A stretch of DNA of 64,000 nt from Mycobacterium sp. IDR2000157661 (GCF_022317005.1 NZ_CP081006.1:4712001-4776000), one strand, 5' to 3'. Shown: positions 7,797 to 17,229, counted from the first letter of the stretch. The notes: generated by a model from the sequence alone, not told the origin. Program-made: numbers and translations.

Positions 7797-8936
7797 TCAG
7801 TTCACGCGCTGCCGCGGTCCTGGCGCCAGCTTCCATCGCCCTTCGGCGCACACGACCAACCCGAGCAGTTCGAGATTGGCCAGCGGGCCGAGCACCTGAC
7901 GCTCCGGCAGCCCGGAGGCCACCGCGATCTGCTCGGCCGTGCGTCCGCCGCGGCGCGGCAGCGCGTCGTACACCCGCTTGTCCTCGTCGGTGAGGTCGTC
8001 GAGCGGTGACGCCGGCCGCACCTCTTCCGGTGCGAATTCGCCTGCGCGGCCGACGAGTTCAACGACCTCTTCGGCCCGTGTCACAACATACGCCCCGCCC
8101 CGGAGCAGAGCGTGGCATCCGGTCGACGCCGACGAGGTCACCGGGCCCGGCACTGCACAGACCGGACGGCCCAGCGCTCGCGCCCATGCTGCGGTGTTCG
8201 CCGCACCGCTGCGCGCCCCGGCCTCGACGACCACGGTGGCACCTGCCAGCGCGGCCACCAGCCGATTACGGGTCAGGAACCGATGCCGCGCGGGCCGCAC
8301 GCCCGGCGGATACTCGCTGAGCACGAGACCCCGCTCGGCGATGCGACGCAGCATCGCGGTGTGTCCGGCCGGATAGGGAACGTCGATACCACCGGCGAGT
8401 ACGGCGACGGTCACGCCGTCGCCGGCCAAGGCGGCGCGGTGGGCCGCACCATCGACGCCGTACGCCCCGCCCGACACCACCGCGACATCACGGTGCACCA
8501 GGCCGGCGGCCAGGTCACCCGCGACGTGTTCTCCGTAGGCCGTCGCCGCCCTCGTACCGACCAATGCGGCCGCTCGAGACGCCACCTCGTCGAGCATGGC
8601 CGGTCCGACCGCCCACAGCACCATCGGTGCATCGGCCCGCGCGCGGTCGGCGACACCGCGGAACGCGGTGAACGCCAGCAGCGGCCACTCGTCGTCGTCG
8701 GCAGAGACCAACCGTCCGCCGAGCCGGTCGAGCGTCTCCAAGTCGGCTTTGGCGCAGTCGATTTCGCGACGCGCTTCGACATCGGACCACACCGCGTCTC
8801 CCGCACGGCCACGCCGCACCCGGTCGGCGGCCTCGACCGCGCCCACCAGCGTCACCAGCGCCGCCAGTTCGGCGCTCGGGGGCTCGGCGACCCTCGACAG
8901 ATACGCCCACGCCAGTCTCAGTTCGTCGGTTATCAC
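7797..8936 (-). CDS. dprA: DNA-processing protein DprA
   Basis: Single-stranded-DNA-binding Rossmann protein that loads RecA during natural transformation in competent bacteria. The 379-residue product contains the DprA/Smf core: 'ALVGTRAATAYGEHVAGDLA', 'VVSGGAYGVDGAAHRAAL', 'VLAGGIDVPYPAGH', 'RNRLVAALAGATVVVEAGARSGAANTA', then a C-terminal winged-helix (DML1-like) domain from about residue 310. It overlaps the upstream comM-like gene by four bases (ATGA), so the two are translationally coupled. Its role in mycobacteria, which are not known for classical competence, is uncertain. Confidence 0.95.
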   Translation of the reverse strand: MITDELRLAWAYLSRVAEPPSAELAALVTLVGAVEAADRVRRGRAGDAVWSDVEARREIDCAKADLETLDRLGGRLVSADDDEWPLLAFTAFRGVADRARADAPMVLWAVGPAMLDEVASRAAALVGTRAATAYGEHVAGDLAAGLVHRDVAVVSGGAYGVDGAAHRAALAGDGVTVAVLAGGIDVPYPAGHTAMLRRIAERGLVLSEYPPGVRPARHRFLTRNRLVAALAGATVVVEAGARSGAANTAAWARALGRPVCAVPGPVTSSASTGCHALLRGGAYVVTRAEEVVELVGRAGEFAPEEVRPASPLDDLTDEDKRVYDALPRRGGRTAEQIAVASGLPERQVLGPLANLELLGLVVCAEGRWKLAPGPRQRVN

Positions 8937-10441
8937 AACGGCCCTCCCTGCCGAAAACTCAACGCCGTGGTGACGTCCTCCCGCACCGGCGACGTGCGTC
9001 CCTCGAGATCACACAGCGACCACGCGACCCGGATCGTGCGGTCCGCGCCCCGCACGCTGAGCGACTTGCGGTCCAGGGCGTTGTGCAACGGCGCCATCGC
9101 CGTCGGCGAGAGCCGGAACTTCCGCCTCAACAGCGATCCGCTCACCTCGGCGTTGGTCCGAATGCCGTATGGGCGCCACCGGTCGGCGGCCGCCAAGCGA
9201 GCGTGGGCCACCCGTTGACGGACCACCTCCGTGCACTCACCGTCCTGCGCGGTGATCGCGCCCGCCCCCAATGAGTGCATCTCCACCCGCAGGTCCACCC
9301 GGTCCAGCAGCGGACCCGACAGCTTGCCGAGGTAGCGTCGCTTGTCCAGCCCGCTGCAGACGCACTCGCGGGGATCAGGACGCGCGCAGGGGCACGGATT
9401 GGCGGCCAGCACCAGCTGGAACCGGGCCGGGTACCGGGCTACCCCGTCGCGGCGGGCAAGACGGATCTCGCCGTCTTCGAGCGGCGTTCGCAGCGCTTCG
9501 AGCACACTGACGCCGATCTCGGCGCACTCGTCGAGGAACAACACCCCGCGATGCGCCCGGCTCACCGCCCCCGGCCGGGCCATCCCGGTGCCGCCACCGA
9601 CCATGGCGGCCACGCTCGACGTGTGATGCGGCGCGACGAACGGCGGCCGGGTGATCAACGGGGCATCGCCGGAGAGCAGGCCCGCCACCGAGTGGATCGC
9701 CGTGACCTCGAGGGCCTCGTCCTCCGACAACGGCGGCAACAATCCTGGAAGGCGTTGTGCAAGCATCGTTTTGCCGATGCCCGGCGGCCCGGTCAGCATG
9801 AGATGGTGACCACCGGCGGCAGCGACCTCGACGCCGTAGCGGGCATGGGCCTGGCCGAGGACGTCGGCGAGGTCGGCAACCGGCGCCGGACGGGGCGGTG
9901 GTGAAGCAATCCTGGGCTCGAGCGCGCCCCTGCCCGTGATCCACTTCTGCAGCTGGGTCAGCGAGCCCACCCCCCACACGTCGATCCCCTCGACGAGGCT
10001 GGCCTCAGCGAGGTTGTCGACCGGAACCACCACCGCGGGCCACCCGTCGCGCCGTGCCGCCAACACAGCGGGGAGCACGCCCTTGACGGGGCGGACCCGT
10101 CCATCCAGCGCCAATTCACCGAGCAGGACGGTCTTCTCCAACCGCTCCCACTGCTGCTGCTTCTCTGCCGACACCACGGCCAGCGCCAGCGCCAGGTCGT
10201 ACACCGAACCGACCTTCGGCAGCGTCGCCGGTGACAATGCCAGCGTCAGCCGGGTCTGGGGCCAGGAGTTACCACAGTTGGTGATCGCTGCGCGGACGCG
10301 GTTGCGTGACTCCTGCAGGGCCGTATCGGGTAGCCCGACCAGATGTACCCCCGGCAGACCCGAGGAGATGTCGGCCTCGATCTCCACCGTCTGCCCATCG
10401 AGGCCACGCACTGCCACGGAGAACGCCCGCCCCAACGACAT
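8933..10441 (-). CDS. YifB/ComM-like Mg-chelatase-family AAA+ ATPase
   Basis: 502-residue ATPase of the YifB/ComM group; ComM is a branch-migration helicase in transformation. The N-terminal ChlI-like domain has 'VGLPDTALQESRNRVRAAI'. The AAA+ core has the Walker A 'GPPGIGKTMLAQRL' near residue 217 and Walker B 'GVLFLDECAEIG', and the C-terminal Mg-chelatase domain includes a zinc-type 'NPCPCARPDPRECVCS' cluster. It is adjacent to yraN (start codon abuts the yraN stop) and overlaps dprA, the usual actinobacterial yraN-comM-dprA unit. Confidence 0.94.
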   Translation of the reverse strand: MSLGRAFSVAVRGLDGQTVEIEADISSGLPGVHLVGLPDTALQESRNRVRAAITNCGNSWPQTRLTLALSPATLPKVGSVYDLALALAVVSAEKQQQWERLEKTVLLGELALDGRVRPVKGVLPAVLAARRDGWPAVVVPVDNLAEASLVEGIDVWGVGSLTQLQKWITGRGALEPRIASPPPRPAPVADLADVLGQAHARYGVEVAAAGGHHLMLTGPPGIGKTMLAQRLPGLLPPLSEDEALEVTAIHSVAGLLSGDAPLITRPPFVAPHHTSSVAAMVGGGTGMARPGAVSRAHRGVLFLDECAEIGVSVLEALRTPLEDGEIRLARRDGVARYPARFQLVLAANPCPCARPDPRECVCSGLDKRRYLGKLSGPLLDRVDLRVEMHSLGAGAITAQDGECTEVVRQRVAHARLAAADRWRPYGIRTNAEVSGSLLRRKFRLSPTAMAPLHNALDRKSLSVRGADRTIRVAWSLCDLEGRTSPVREDVTTALSFRQGGPL

Positions 10442-10810
10442 CTACCCCACCCCCTGCAGGTGACGGATCTCCGGCGTCCGTTGCCTGCCGATGCGGACAC
10501 CGACGACGTCGATGCGAACCTGCGACCAGGTGTCGTCGCGACCGGCGAGCCACAAGCCTGCGAGCCGACGCAGGCGGCGCACCTTCTGCGGCGACACCGC
10601 CTCCTCGACTCCGCCGAACCGATCGCTGGTGCGCGTCTTCACCTCGACGAAGACCGCGATCCGCCCGGCCCGATCGGTGGCGATCACATCCAGCTCGCCG
10701 TACCGGCACCGCCAGTTGCGCTCCAGCACCCGCAGCCCCAGCGCCTCGAGGTGCTCGACGGCGAGTTGTTCCCCTAATGCGCCGATCTCGGCTCGTGTCC
10801 AGGAAGTCAT
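10442..10810 (-). CDS. YraN/UPF0102 nuclease-fold protein
   Basis: Small protein with a PD-(D/E)xK-type nuclease fold, function unproven. The visible motif is 'GELDVIATDRAGRIAVFVEVKTRTS', that is E/D-x-D followed by ExK. The start at ATG 10808-10810 (MTSWTRAEIGALGEQ) gives 122 residues, the normal length; longer in-frame starts to 11128 would add about 100 low-complexity residues and cross the iron-box region. First gene of the yraN-comM-dprA unit. Confidence 0.9.
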   Translation of the reverse strand: MTSWTRAEIGALGEQLAVEHLEALGLRVLERNWRCRYGELDVIATDRAGRIAVFVEVKTRTSDRFGGVEEAVSPQKVRRLRRLAGLWLAGRDDTWSQVRIDVVGVRIGRQRTPEIRHLQGVG

Positions 10811-10977
10811 GCCCACACCGTGGGCCCCGGCGCCGACATCACGACGGCCAACACGACCCGCCATCCCCAACCGCGGATTCATCCCCAACGTTGCGCGACG
10901 CGGAAACCCCACAACAGCCGAAGCGGCCGGCGACGCCGCCCATAAACCCGTGGCCAGCGCGCGAAGTGTATCTTTCG

Positions 10978-10996
10978 TTAGGTAACGCTCAGCTAA
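10978..10996 (+). promoter_or_regulatory. IdeR-like iron box before iron ABC transporter
   Basis: TTAGGTAACGCTCAGCTAA matches the mycobacterial IdeR consensus TTAGGTTAGGCTAACCTAA at 15 of 19 positions. It lies 31 bases upstream of the iron-binding lipoprotein gene. Known IdeR sites of this kind repress iron uptake under iron sufficiency, which fits the downstream genes. Confidence 0.7.
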
Positions 10997-11027
10997 GCCG
11001 CCAGCCGCGTGGCGTGGAAGGACCTCG

Positions 11028-12050
11028 ATGCGACCCCGGATGCGACTTTCCCGCCGGATCGCCGCGGTTCTGTCCGCACACGCCCTCCTCGCAGGCGCCA
11101 CCGCCTGTTCGGGCTCCGCCGACGACAAGCTGTTGATTTACAACGCCCAGCACGAGTCGCTGACCAAGGAGTGGATCGAGGCGTTCACCAACGAGACGGG
11201 TATCGAGGTCGAGTACCGCCACGGCAACGACACCGAGATGGGCAACCAGTTGGTGGCCGAGGGCGGCGCGTCGCCGGCCGACGTCTTCCTGACCGAGAAC
11301 TCGCCCGCGATGGCCGCCGTGGAGCGGGCCGGCCTGTTCTCCGATCTCGAACCCGACACCCTTGACCAGGTTCCGCAGCAGTACCGACCGCCTACCGGGA
11401 AGTGGACCGGTGTCGCGGCGCGCACGACGGTGTTCGTCTACAACACCGACAGACTGCAGCCCGACCAGTTGCCGAAGTCGCTGCTGGATCTGCAGCGCCC
11501 GGAATGGAAGGGGCGGTGGGGCGCCCCGCCGGCGCGGCCCGACTTCCAGGCCATCGTCGCGGCCCTGCTGGAGCTCAGGGGCGAGGCCGCGACGGCGGAA
11601 TGGCTGGCGGGCATGAAGGCCAACGCGGTGCTGGAGGACAACAACATCTCCACACTGGAAGCCGTCGATTCCGGCGAGTTGGACGGCGGAATCATCTACC
11701 ACTACTACTGGTACCGCGATCAGGCGGAGACCAAGGAGATCAGCGGCAACACCGCGCTGCACTACTTCCGCAACCAGGATCCGGGCGCGTTCATCAGCGT
11801 CTCCGGCGGCGGCGTGCTGGCCTCCAGCGACAAGCCCGCGCAGGCCCAGCAGTTCATCCGGTTCGTCACCAGCAGGTCGGGGCAGGAAGTGCTGCGGAAG
11901 GGCACCTCCTTCGAGTACCCGGTCGCCAGCGGGGTGTCGGCCAATCCCGCCCTGCCGCCACTGGACTCGTTGCAGGCGCCCAACGTCGATCCCTCGAATC
12001 TGAACGCGCAGAAGGTGAACGAGATGATGACCCAGGCGGGCTTGCTGTAG
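11028..12050 (+). CDS. Iron ABC transporter substrate-binding lipoprotein
   Basis: Extracytoplasmic Fe(III)-binding protein of the FbpA/FutA/Idi family. The 340-residue precursor has a signal peptide ending in a lipobox 'LLAGATAC' (Cys about residue 27), so it is anchored on the outer face of the membrane. The mature part starts 'LLIYNAQHESLTKEWIEAFTNETGIEVEYRHGND'. It contains the paired tyrosines 'GIIYHYYWYRDQAE' that coordinate ferric iron in this family, and 'QDPGAFISVSGGGVLASSDKPAQAQQF'. First gene of a three-gene operon; the next gene follows with no gap. An IdeR-like box precedes it. A start at ATG 11040 is equally possible. Confidence 0.92.
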   Translation: MRPRMRLSRRIAAVLSAHALLAGATACSGSADDKLLIYNAQHESLTKEWIEAFTNETGIEVEYRHGNDTEMGNQLVAEGGASPADVFLTENSPAMAAVERAGLFSDLEPDTLDQVPQQYRPPTGKWTGVAARTTVFVYNTDRLQPDQLPKSLLDLQRPEWKGRWGAPPARPDFQAIVAALLELRGEAATAEWLAGMKANAVLEDNNISTLEAVDSGELDGGIIYHYYWYRDQAETKEISGNTALHYFRNQDPGAFISVSGGGVLASSDKPAQAQQFIRFVTSRSGQEVLRKGTSFEYPVASGVSANPALPPLDSLQAPNVDPSNLNAQKVNEMMTQAGLL

Positions 12051-13622
12051 GTGGTCGCCCTCGAGTCGCCTCCGGCCGCACCACCGTCGCAGTCGCGCCG
12101 GGGTTCCCGCCCCGGTCCGCTGGTCGGTACCACGGTCGCGATTCTGGTCGCGGCGACGTTCATTCCGCTCGGATATGTGGCCTGGGGCGCCGTCTCGGTC
12201 GGCTGGACCCGCGCCTACGAACTGGTGGTGCGACCCCGCGTCGGTGAGTTGCTGACCAACACCGTGGCCCTCGTCGTGATCACGGTGCCGCTCTGCGTGG
12301 TGATCGGCGTCGGCGTCGCCTGGCTGGTGGAGCGCACCGACATCCCGGGTCGGGCCTTCTGGCGGCCGTTGTTCGTGGCGCCGCTGGCGGTCCCGGCATT
12401 CGTGAACAGCTATGCGTGGGTCGGTGTGGTTCCATCGCTGCACGGGCTGTGGGCCGGAGTGCTGATCACCACCCTGTCCTACTTTCCGTTCATGTACCTG
12501 CCCGTCGCCGCGACATTGCGCCGGCTGGACCCGGCGGTTGAGGAGTCGGCACGCGCGCTGGGGTCGCACTCCGTCGGCGTGTTCTTGCGCGTGGTGCTGC
12601 CACAATTGCGGCTGGCGATCCTGGGCGGCGGACTGCTCATCGCCGTGCACCTGCTCGCCGAGTACGGAGCCTTCGCGATGATCCGGTTCACCACCTTCAC
12701 AGTCGCGATTTTCCAGCAGTTTCAGGTCACCTTCGATGGTGCTGCGGGAAGCATGCTGGCCGGCGTGCTGGTGCTGCTGTGCCTGGTGCTGCTGGTCTCC
12801 GAGGCCGCGGCGCGCGGTCCGGTCCGGTACGCCAGGATCGGCGCGGGTGTCCCACGAACCTCTGCACCGCTTCGGTTGGGACGCAATGCGATACCGGCCG
12901 TCGTGATCCTGACCGGGCTGGCCGCGTTGGCCCTCGGCGTTCCGCTGTGGACGATTCTGCGGTGGTTGTGGCTCGGCGGCGCCGAGGTGTGGTCGGTCGA
13001 CGACATCGGCGCCGCGCTCGGCCAGACCGTCGCCCTGGCGTCGATGGCGGCGGTCGCGACGACAGCACTGGCCTTTCCCGTCGCCTGGGTGGCGGTGCGG
13101 TCCCGCGGCGTCCTCGCCCGCGCGGTGGAGGGCGCCAACTACATCACCAGCTCGATGCCCGGCATCGTCACCGCACTCGCGCTGGTCACCGTGGCCATCC
13201 ACGCTGTCCGGCCGCTGTATCAGAGCGTGGCCCTGATCGTGTTCGCCTACGTACTGCTGTTCATGCCGCGTGCGTTGATCAACGTCCGCGCCGGGCTGGC
13301 TCAGGTGCCACCGGGGCTGGAGGAGGCCTCGCGATCGCTGGGCAGTTCACCGACGGCGACCTTCCTGCGCGTGACGCTGCGCCTCACCGCCCCCGCGGCC
13401 GCGGCGAGTGCGGCGCTCGTATTCGTCGCGGTGTCAACGGAATTGACGGCTACCCTGCTACTCGCGCCGACCGGCACGCGGACCCTGTCCATGATGTTCT
13501 GGTCGTACAGCAGCGAATTGGACTACGCCGCCGCCGCACCGTACGCGCTTGTGCTGGTACTGCTGGCGATTCCCCTGACCGTGGTGCTTTTCCGGCAGTC
13601 GACGAAGGCGGCTGCGCTGTGA
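12051..13622 (+). CDS. Iron ABC transporter permease (two fused domains)
   Basis: 523-residue inner-membrane permease of the FbpB/SfuB type, with two copies of the binding-protein-dependent permease domain and about twelve hydrophobic segments. The two coupling (EAA) loops are visible: 'EESARALGSHSVGVFLRVVLPQLRLAILGG' in the first half and 'EEASRSLGSSPTATFLRVTLRLTAP' in the second. GTG 12051 directly follows the stop codon of the binding-protein gene, and the 3' end overlaps the ATPase gene by four bases, so the operon is tightly coupled. Confidence 0.93.
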   Translation: MVALESPPAAPPSQSRRGSRPGPLVGTTVAILVAATFIPLGYVAWGAVSVGWTRAYELVVRPRVGELLTNTVALVVITVPLCVVIGVGVAWLVERTDIPGRAFWRPLFVAPLAVPAFVNSYAWVGVVPSLHGLWAGVLITTLSYFPFMYLPVAATLRRLDPAVEESARALGSHSVGVFLRVVLPQLRLAILGGGLLIAVHLLAEYGAFAMIRFTTFTVAIFQQFQVTFDGAAGSMLAGVLVLLCLVLLVSEAAARGPVRYARIGAGVPRTSAPLRLGRNAIPAVVILTGLAALALGVPLWTILRWLWLGGAEVWSVDDIGAALGQTVALASMAAVATTALAFPVAWVAVRSRGVLARAVEGANYITSSMPGIVTALALVTVAIHAVRPLYQSVALIVFAYVLLFMPRALINVRAGLAQVPPGLEEASRSLGSSPTATFLRVTLRLTAPAAAASAALVFVAVSTELTATLLLAPTGTRTLSMMFWSYSSELDYAAAAPYALVLVLLAIPLTVVLFRQSTKAAAL

Positions 13623-14653
13623 ACGCGCCAGTGCTGGAGATCCGGGGCCTGGCCAAGTCGTTCGATGGCAACGTCGTGCTGGACGACATCGACCTGCAGG
13701 TCGAGAAGGGCGCCACCACCGCCGTCGTCGGCGCGTCGGGGTGCGGCAAGACCACGCTGCTGCGAGTGGTGGCCGGCTTCGAGGCCCCCGATGCCGGGAC
13801 GGTGACGATCGACGCTCGCGAGGTCTCCGGTGCCGGGAAGGCGGTGCCGCCGCACCGCAGGAGCGTCGGGTATGTCGCCCAGGACGGCGCCCTGTTCCCG
13901 CACCTGACGGTCGGGCAGAACATCGCCTACGGAATCCGCGGCGGATCGAAGTCGAAGAGGGTCGACGAACTCCTCGAAACCGTATCGCTCGACCCGTCTT
14001 TCGCAGCGCGCCGGCCGCATGAGCTCTCGGGCGGCCAGCAGCAGCGCGTCGCGCTGGCGCGGGCGCTCGCCCGCCAGCCGGTGCTGATGCTGCTGGACGA
14101 ACCGTTCAGCGCCCTGGACGCAGGCCTGCGAGCCGCCACCCGCAAGGCGGTGGCGAAGCTGCTCAGTGATGCGGGGGTGACGTCGCTGGTCGTCACCCAC
14201 GACCAGGAGGAGGCGTTGTCGATCGCGGACCAGGTGGCGGTCATGCGTGACGGGCGCTTCACCCAGGTCGGGTCTCCTCAGCAGGTCTACCGGCACCCGC
14301 GCGACCGCTTCACCGCCGAATTCCTCGGCGACTGCATCGCGTTGCCGTGCACCGTCTCCGCCGGAGTCGCCGACTCGGCGCTCGGCCGGGTTCCGGTGCA
14401 GGGCGCCGACGGACCGGCCACCCTCATCCTGCGTCCCGAACAGCTTGTGGCCACGGTGGTTTCGGATAACGAGCAACTGGACGGCGTCGGCACCGTGCTG
14501 GCCGTCGAATTTCTCGGCCACGATGTGCTGCTGACCATCGACACCGCAGGCGCCGGCGCCCCCATCGTGGTGCGCCAGCACAGTCTGCAACCGCCGCCGG
14601 TCGACGCCAAGGTGCGCCTGCGGGTCAACGGCAGCGGCGTCGCGCTGCCCTGA
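13619..14653 (+). CDS. Iron ABC transporter ATP-binding protein
   Basis: 344-residue nucleotide-binding subunit of the FbpC type. Walker A 'GASGCGKTTLLR' (about residue 38), signature 'LSGGQQQRVALARAL', Walker B 'VLMLLDEPFSALDA', switch His in 'VVTHDQEEAL', followed by a C-terminal TOBE-like regulatory domain from about residue 250 ('LILRPEQLVATVV'). GTG 13619 overlaps the permease stop (GTGA), which fixes the start. With the two genes before it this makes a complete Fe(III) importer. Confidence 0.93.
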   Translation: MNAPVLEIRGLAKSFDGNVVLDDIDLQVEKGATTAVVGASGCGKTTLLRVVAGFEAPDAGTVTIDAREVSGAGKAVPPHRRSVGYVAQDGALFPHLTVGQNIAYGIRGGSKSKRVDELLETVSLDPSFAARRPHELSGGQQQRVALARALARQPVLMLLDEPFSALDAGLRAATRKAVAKLLSDAGVTSLVVTHDQEEALSIADQVAVMRDGRFTQVGSPQQVYRHPRDRFTAEFLGDCIALPCTVSAGVADSALGRVPVQGADGPATLILRPEQLVATVVSDNEQLDGVGTVLAVEFLGHDVLLTIDTAGAGAPIVVRQHSLQPPPVDAKVRLRVNGSGVALP

Positions 14654-14655
14654 CG

Positions 14656-16278
14656 TCACGCCGAGTTCAGCTCCCGGTGGACGGCGGGAACGACGCGCCG
14701 CAGATAGCGCCCCAGCCGGACGAACGACCTGCCGGTGTCGCGGAACGAGTAGCGGATCGGCACCTCGGTGTAGCGAAACCCCTTGGCGAGCAGGTCAAGC
14801 GTTAGGACCTGTGCGTAGTTGTAGTCGTGCACGATCTCGGCGGCGTTCGCGGCCGACGGACTGAAGGCGCGGTAGCCACTCTGCCCGTCGGTGATGTCGC
14901 GGCGGCGGGTCAGCCAGCGCACCCAGCGGGTCAGGACGCGGTTGCCGAACCGGCGGTGCGGCAGCATGCGTCCGATCCGGCCCGCGAACCGCGAGCCGAC
15001 GACGTAGTCGGCGTCTCCGGCGAGGATCGGGGCCAGCATGCGCGCCGCGTCGGCCGGCGCGTACTCACCGTCGGCGTCCAAGTACAGCACCGCGGCGGGG
15101 CCATGCGTCATCGCCTCAGCGAGGCCGCGGCGCACGGCGGCCCCCAGTCCGAGGTTCCTCGGCTGTGCCACCACGATCGCGCCCGCGGCTTCGGCCTCCG
15201 CGGCCGACGAGTCGGTCGAGCCGTCGTCGATCGCGAGCACCACCAGCGGACGACCCAGGTCCTGGGCGCACAATCCCGCCACCACCCCCGCGACGGTGGC
15301 CTCCTCGTTATGCATCGGCAGGATCGCGACCACGGGTGCGTCCGCGGCGACGGGCAGGGGCGGTGGCGCGGGGGGCAGCGCGCGCGGCAGGCGCCACCGG
15401 CCGAAGTACGAGGGGGCCGGAACGGCGAGCGCGACGCCGCCGACCACCAGCGAGTAGACCGTCTTGACAGCGTGTGTGGTCAGCGCGATCGCGAACGCCG
15501 GCGCCGCAGGCACGCCGACGGCCACCATCGCCGCCGTGGCGGCGGCCTCGTACGTGCCGAAACCGCCCGGGGTCACCGCGACCGCCTGGGCCACGATCGT
15601 CACCGCCGTCACCGCGATGGCCTCCGCGAAGGTCAGCGGATGCCCTGCCGCCCGGGCGATTTCGTAGACCACCACTGACTCGAGAAGCCATGCCGCCACC
15701 ACGGCCGCACATGCCGGCAGGGGCGGCAACCGCACCTGCGATCCGCCGGCGGCCAGCCGCTTCGACCAGACCAGACCCGTCACCACCACGGCGGCCGCGA
15801 GCCCGGCGAAGACCCACCACCACGGCCCGACCAGACGCGGTAGCAGACCCGGCACGGCGACCACGGCCAGTCCGGCCACGGCGAGCAGGTCGGCGGCGCG
15901 CAGCGTCACCGCGGACGCCACCACCGGCCGGGCGGGCAGGTCGGTGCGCCGCAGCACGCTGGTGACGCGCAGTACCTCACCGAGCCGCATGGGCAGGACG
16001 TGGTTGCCGAGCAGGCTCACGTGCAGGGCCGCCCACCCCTGTCCGATGCTCAGCCTGGGAAGCGCGGCCCGCCACGCCAGCGTCCGCAGCACGAACGCCG
16101 TTGCGTAGCAACCGAGCGCGATGGTCAACCCCAGTGGCGTCTCGATCAGCGACCGCACCACCCGGCCGAGGGCGTCGACCGCCTCACCGTCGAGCACGGC
16201 GGCGAGATACCAGACGGCCACCGCGAGGACGACCAGTCCGGCCACGGTACGCACGCGCCGTCCCAACCCAGCCTCCAT
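14656..16278 (-). CDS. Flippase-like membrane domain fused to GT2 glycosyltransferase
   Basis: 540-residue two-domain protein. Residues about 10-290 are a multi-pass LPG-synthase/AglD-type transmembrane domain (UPF0104) with the typical 'NHVLPMRLGEVLRV' and 'TPGGFGTYE' (237-244) motifs. Residues about 314-540 are a family-2 glycosyltransferase of the dolichol-phosphate-mannose-synthase kind: 'ILPMHNEEATVAGVV', 'AIDDGSTDSSA' (351-358), DxD at 401-403 in 'YLDADGEYAPADA', 'GSRF' and 'DGQSGYRAFS'. It may transfer a sugar from a nucleotide donor to a polyprenyl phosphate and help flip the product; that coupling is inference. Divergent from the epimerase gene, with which it probably works. Confidence 0.88.
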   Translation of the reverse strand: MEAGLGRRVRTVAGLVVLAVAVWYLAAVLDGEAVDALGRVVRSLIETPLGLTIALGCYATAFVLRTLAWRAALPRLSIGQGWAALHVSLLGNHVLPMRLGEVLRVTSVLRRTDLPARPVVASAVTLRAADLLAVAGLAVVAVPGLLPRLVGPWWWVFAGLAAAVVVTGLVWSKRLAAGGSQVRLPPLPACAAVVAAWLLESVVVYEIARAAGHPLTFAEAIAVTAVTIVAQAVAVTPGGFGTYEAAATAAMVAVGVPAAPAFAIALTTHAVKTVYSLVVGGVALAVPAPSYFGRWRLPRALPPAPPPLPVAADAPVVAILPMHNEEATVAGVVAGLCAQDLGRPLVVLAIDDGSTDSSAAEAEAAGAIVVAQPRNLGLGAAVRRGLAEAMTHGPAAVLYLDADGEYAPADAARMLAPILAGDADYVVGSRFAGRIGRMLPHRRFGNRVLTRWVRWLTRRRDITDGQSGYRAFSPSAANAAEIVHDYNYAQVLTLDLLAKGFRYTEVPIRYSFRDTGRSFVRLGRYLRRVVPAVHRELNSA

Positions 16279-16289
16279 CTGGTTAGATT

Positions 16290-16308
16290 TGCGCCAAGCC
16301 TAACCTTA
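16290..16308 (-). promoter_or_regulatory. Possible IdeR-like box in divergent promoter
   Basis: On the minus strand the sequence reads TAAGGTTAGGCTTGGCGCA. It keeps the central GGTTAGGCT of the IdeR consensus and matches about 13 of 19 positions. It lies between the GT2 fusion gene (start 16278) and the epimerase gene (start 16339). A GGTTAG/CTAACC pair also flanks the centre. Iron control of this sugar block is possible but unproven. Confidence 0.35.
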
Positions 16309-16338
16309 CGAACGCCTTCGGATGGCAGAGGAGCACAC

Positions 16339-17229
16339 GTGGTCGCAGTGGTCACCGGGGGCGCCGGGTTCATCGGGCGGGTGCTGGTGTCGGACCTGGC
16401 CGAACGCGGACCGGTGATCTCGATCGACCGCGAACCGGTGGCCCCGTCCGACGGCGTCACCGCGATCACCGCCGACCTGCTCGACGAGTCGCCGCAGGTG
16501 CGGGCGGCCCTGACGGAGGCGCAAGTCGTGTATCACCTGGCCGGCTGCCCCGATGTGCGCGATCCGCGCCCGGACGCCGACGAGCGGCGCCATCGCGACA
16601 ACGTCGTGGCCACCGCGGCCGTCCTGAGCGCGGTCCCGCCCGACGTCCCGCTGGTGGTGACGTCGTCGTCGTCGGTGTACGGCGGCACGGTCGCCGGCCG
16701 CGGCTGCCTGGAGAGCGACGTGCTCGACCCGCGCGGCGGCTACGCCCGCAGCAAGCGCGCGGCCGAGCGGCTGTGCGAGGAGAGGCTGCAGGCCGGGGGG
16801 CTGGTGTGCACCGCCCGCCCGTTCACCGTGGCCGGCGAAGGCCAGCGTCCCGGCATGGCGGTGTCGCGGTGGATCGCGGCGGTGCGGGCGGGGCGGCCGC
16901 TGCCGCTCTACGGCAGCCCGCGCCGCAGCCGCGACATCACCGATGTGCGCGACGCGGCGCGCGCGCTGGCGGGTCTCGGCGCCGCGGGGGCGCGCGGGCT
17001 GGTCAACATCGGCACCGGTGTGGGGCACACCATCGAGGTGATCGCGACCGCCGTGTGCCGCACCCTCGGCGTTGCGCCGCACTTCGTCATCGAGTCCGGC
17101 CACCCGGCCGAGGTCGAGCACACACTCGCCGACACCACGCGGTTGCGCGAGCTGCTTGGGTGGGTGCCGCACACCGACCTCGATGAGCTGGTGGCCCGCC
17201 AAGTCGAGGCCACCCTCGTCGGCGCATGA
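16339..17229 (+). CDS. NAD-dependent sugar epimerase/dehydratase
   Basis: Extended short-chain dehydrogenase acting on a nucleotide sugar, GalE/RmlB-like. The 296-residue protein starts at GTG 16339 (MVAVVTGGAGFIGRVL) after a purine-rich GGCAGAGGAG. It has the NAD-binding TGGAGFIG, 'YHLAGCPDVRDPRPD', the serine region 'VVTSSSSVYGG' and the catalytic 'YARSKRAAE' (YxxxK). Four-base overlap (ATGA) with the downstream membrane gene. The exact epimerase or dehydratase reaction cannot be told. Confidence 0.88.
   Translation: MVAVVTGGAGFIGRVLVSDLAERGPVISIDREPVAPSDGVTAITADLLDESPQVRAALTEAQVVYHLAGCPDVRDPRPDADERRHRDNVVATAAVLSAVPPDVPLVVTSSSSVYGGTVAGRGCLESDVLDPRGGYARSKRAAERLCEERLQAGGLVCTARPFTVAGEGQRPGMAVSRWIAAVRAGRPLPLYGSPRRSRDITDVRDAARALAGLGAAGARGLVNIGTGVGHTIEVIATAVCRTLGVAPHFVIESGHPAEVEHTLADTTRLRELLGWVPHTDLDELVARQVEATLVGA

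Noticed and set aside
10989..13202. 737-codon frame on the minus strand over the iron transporter genes
   Set aside because: His/Gln/Arg/Gly-rich product without any motif, opposite to clear transporter genes.
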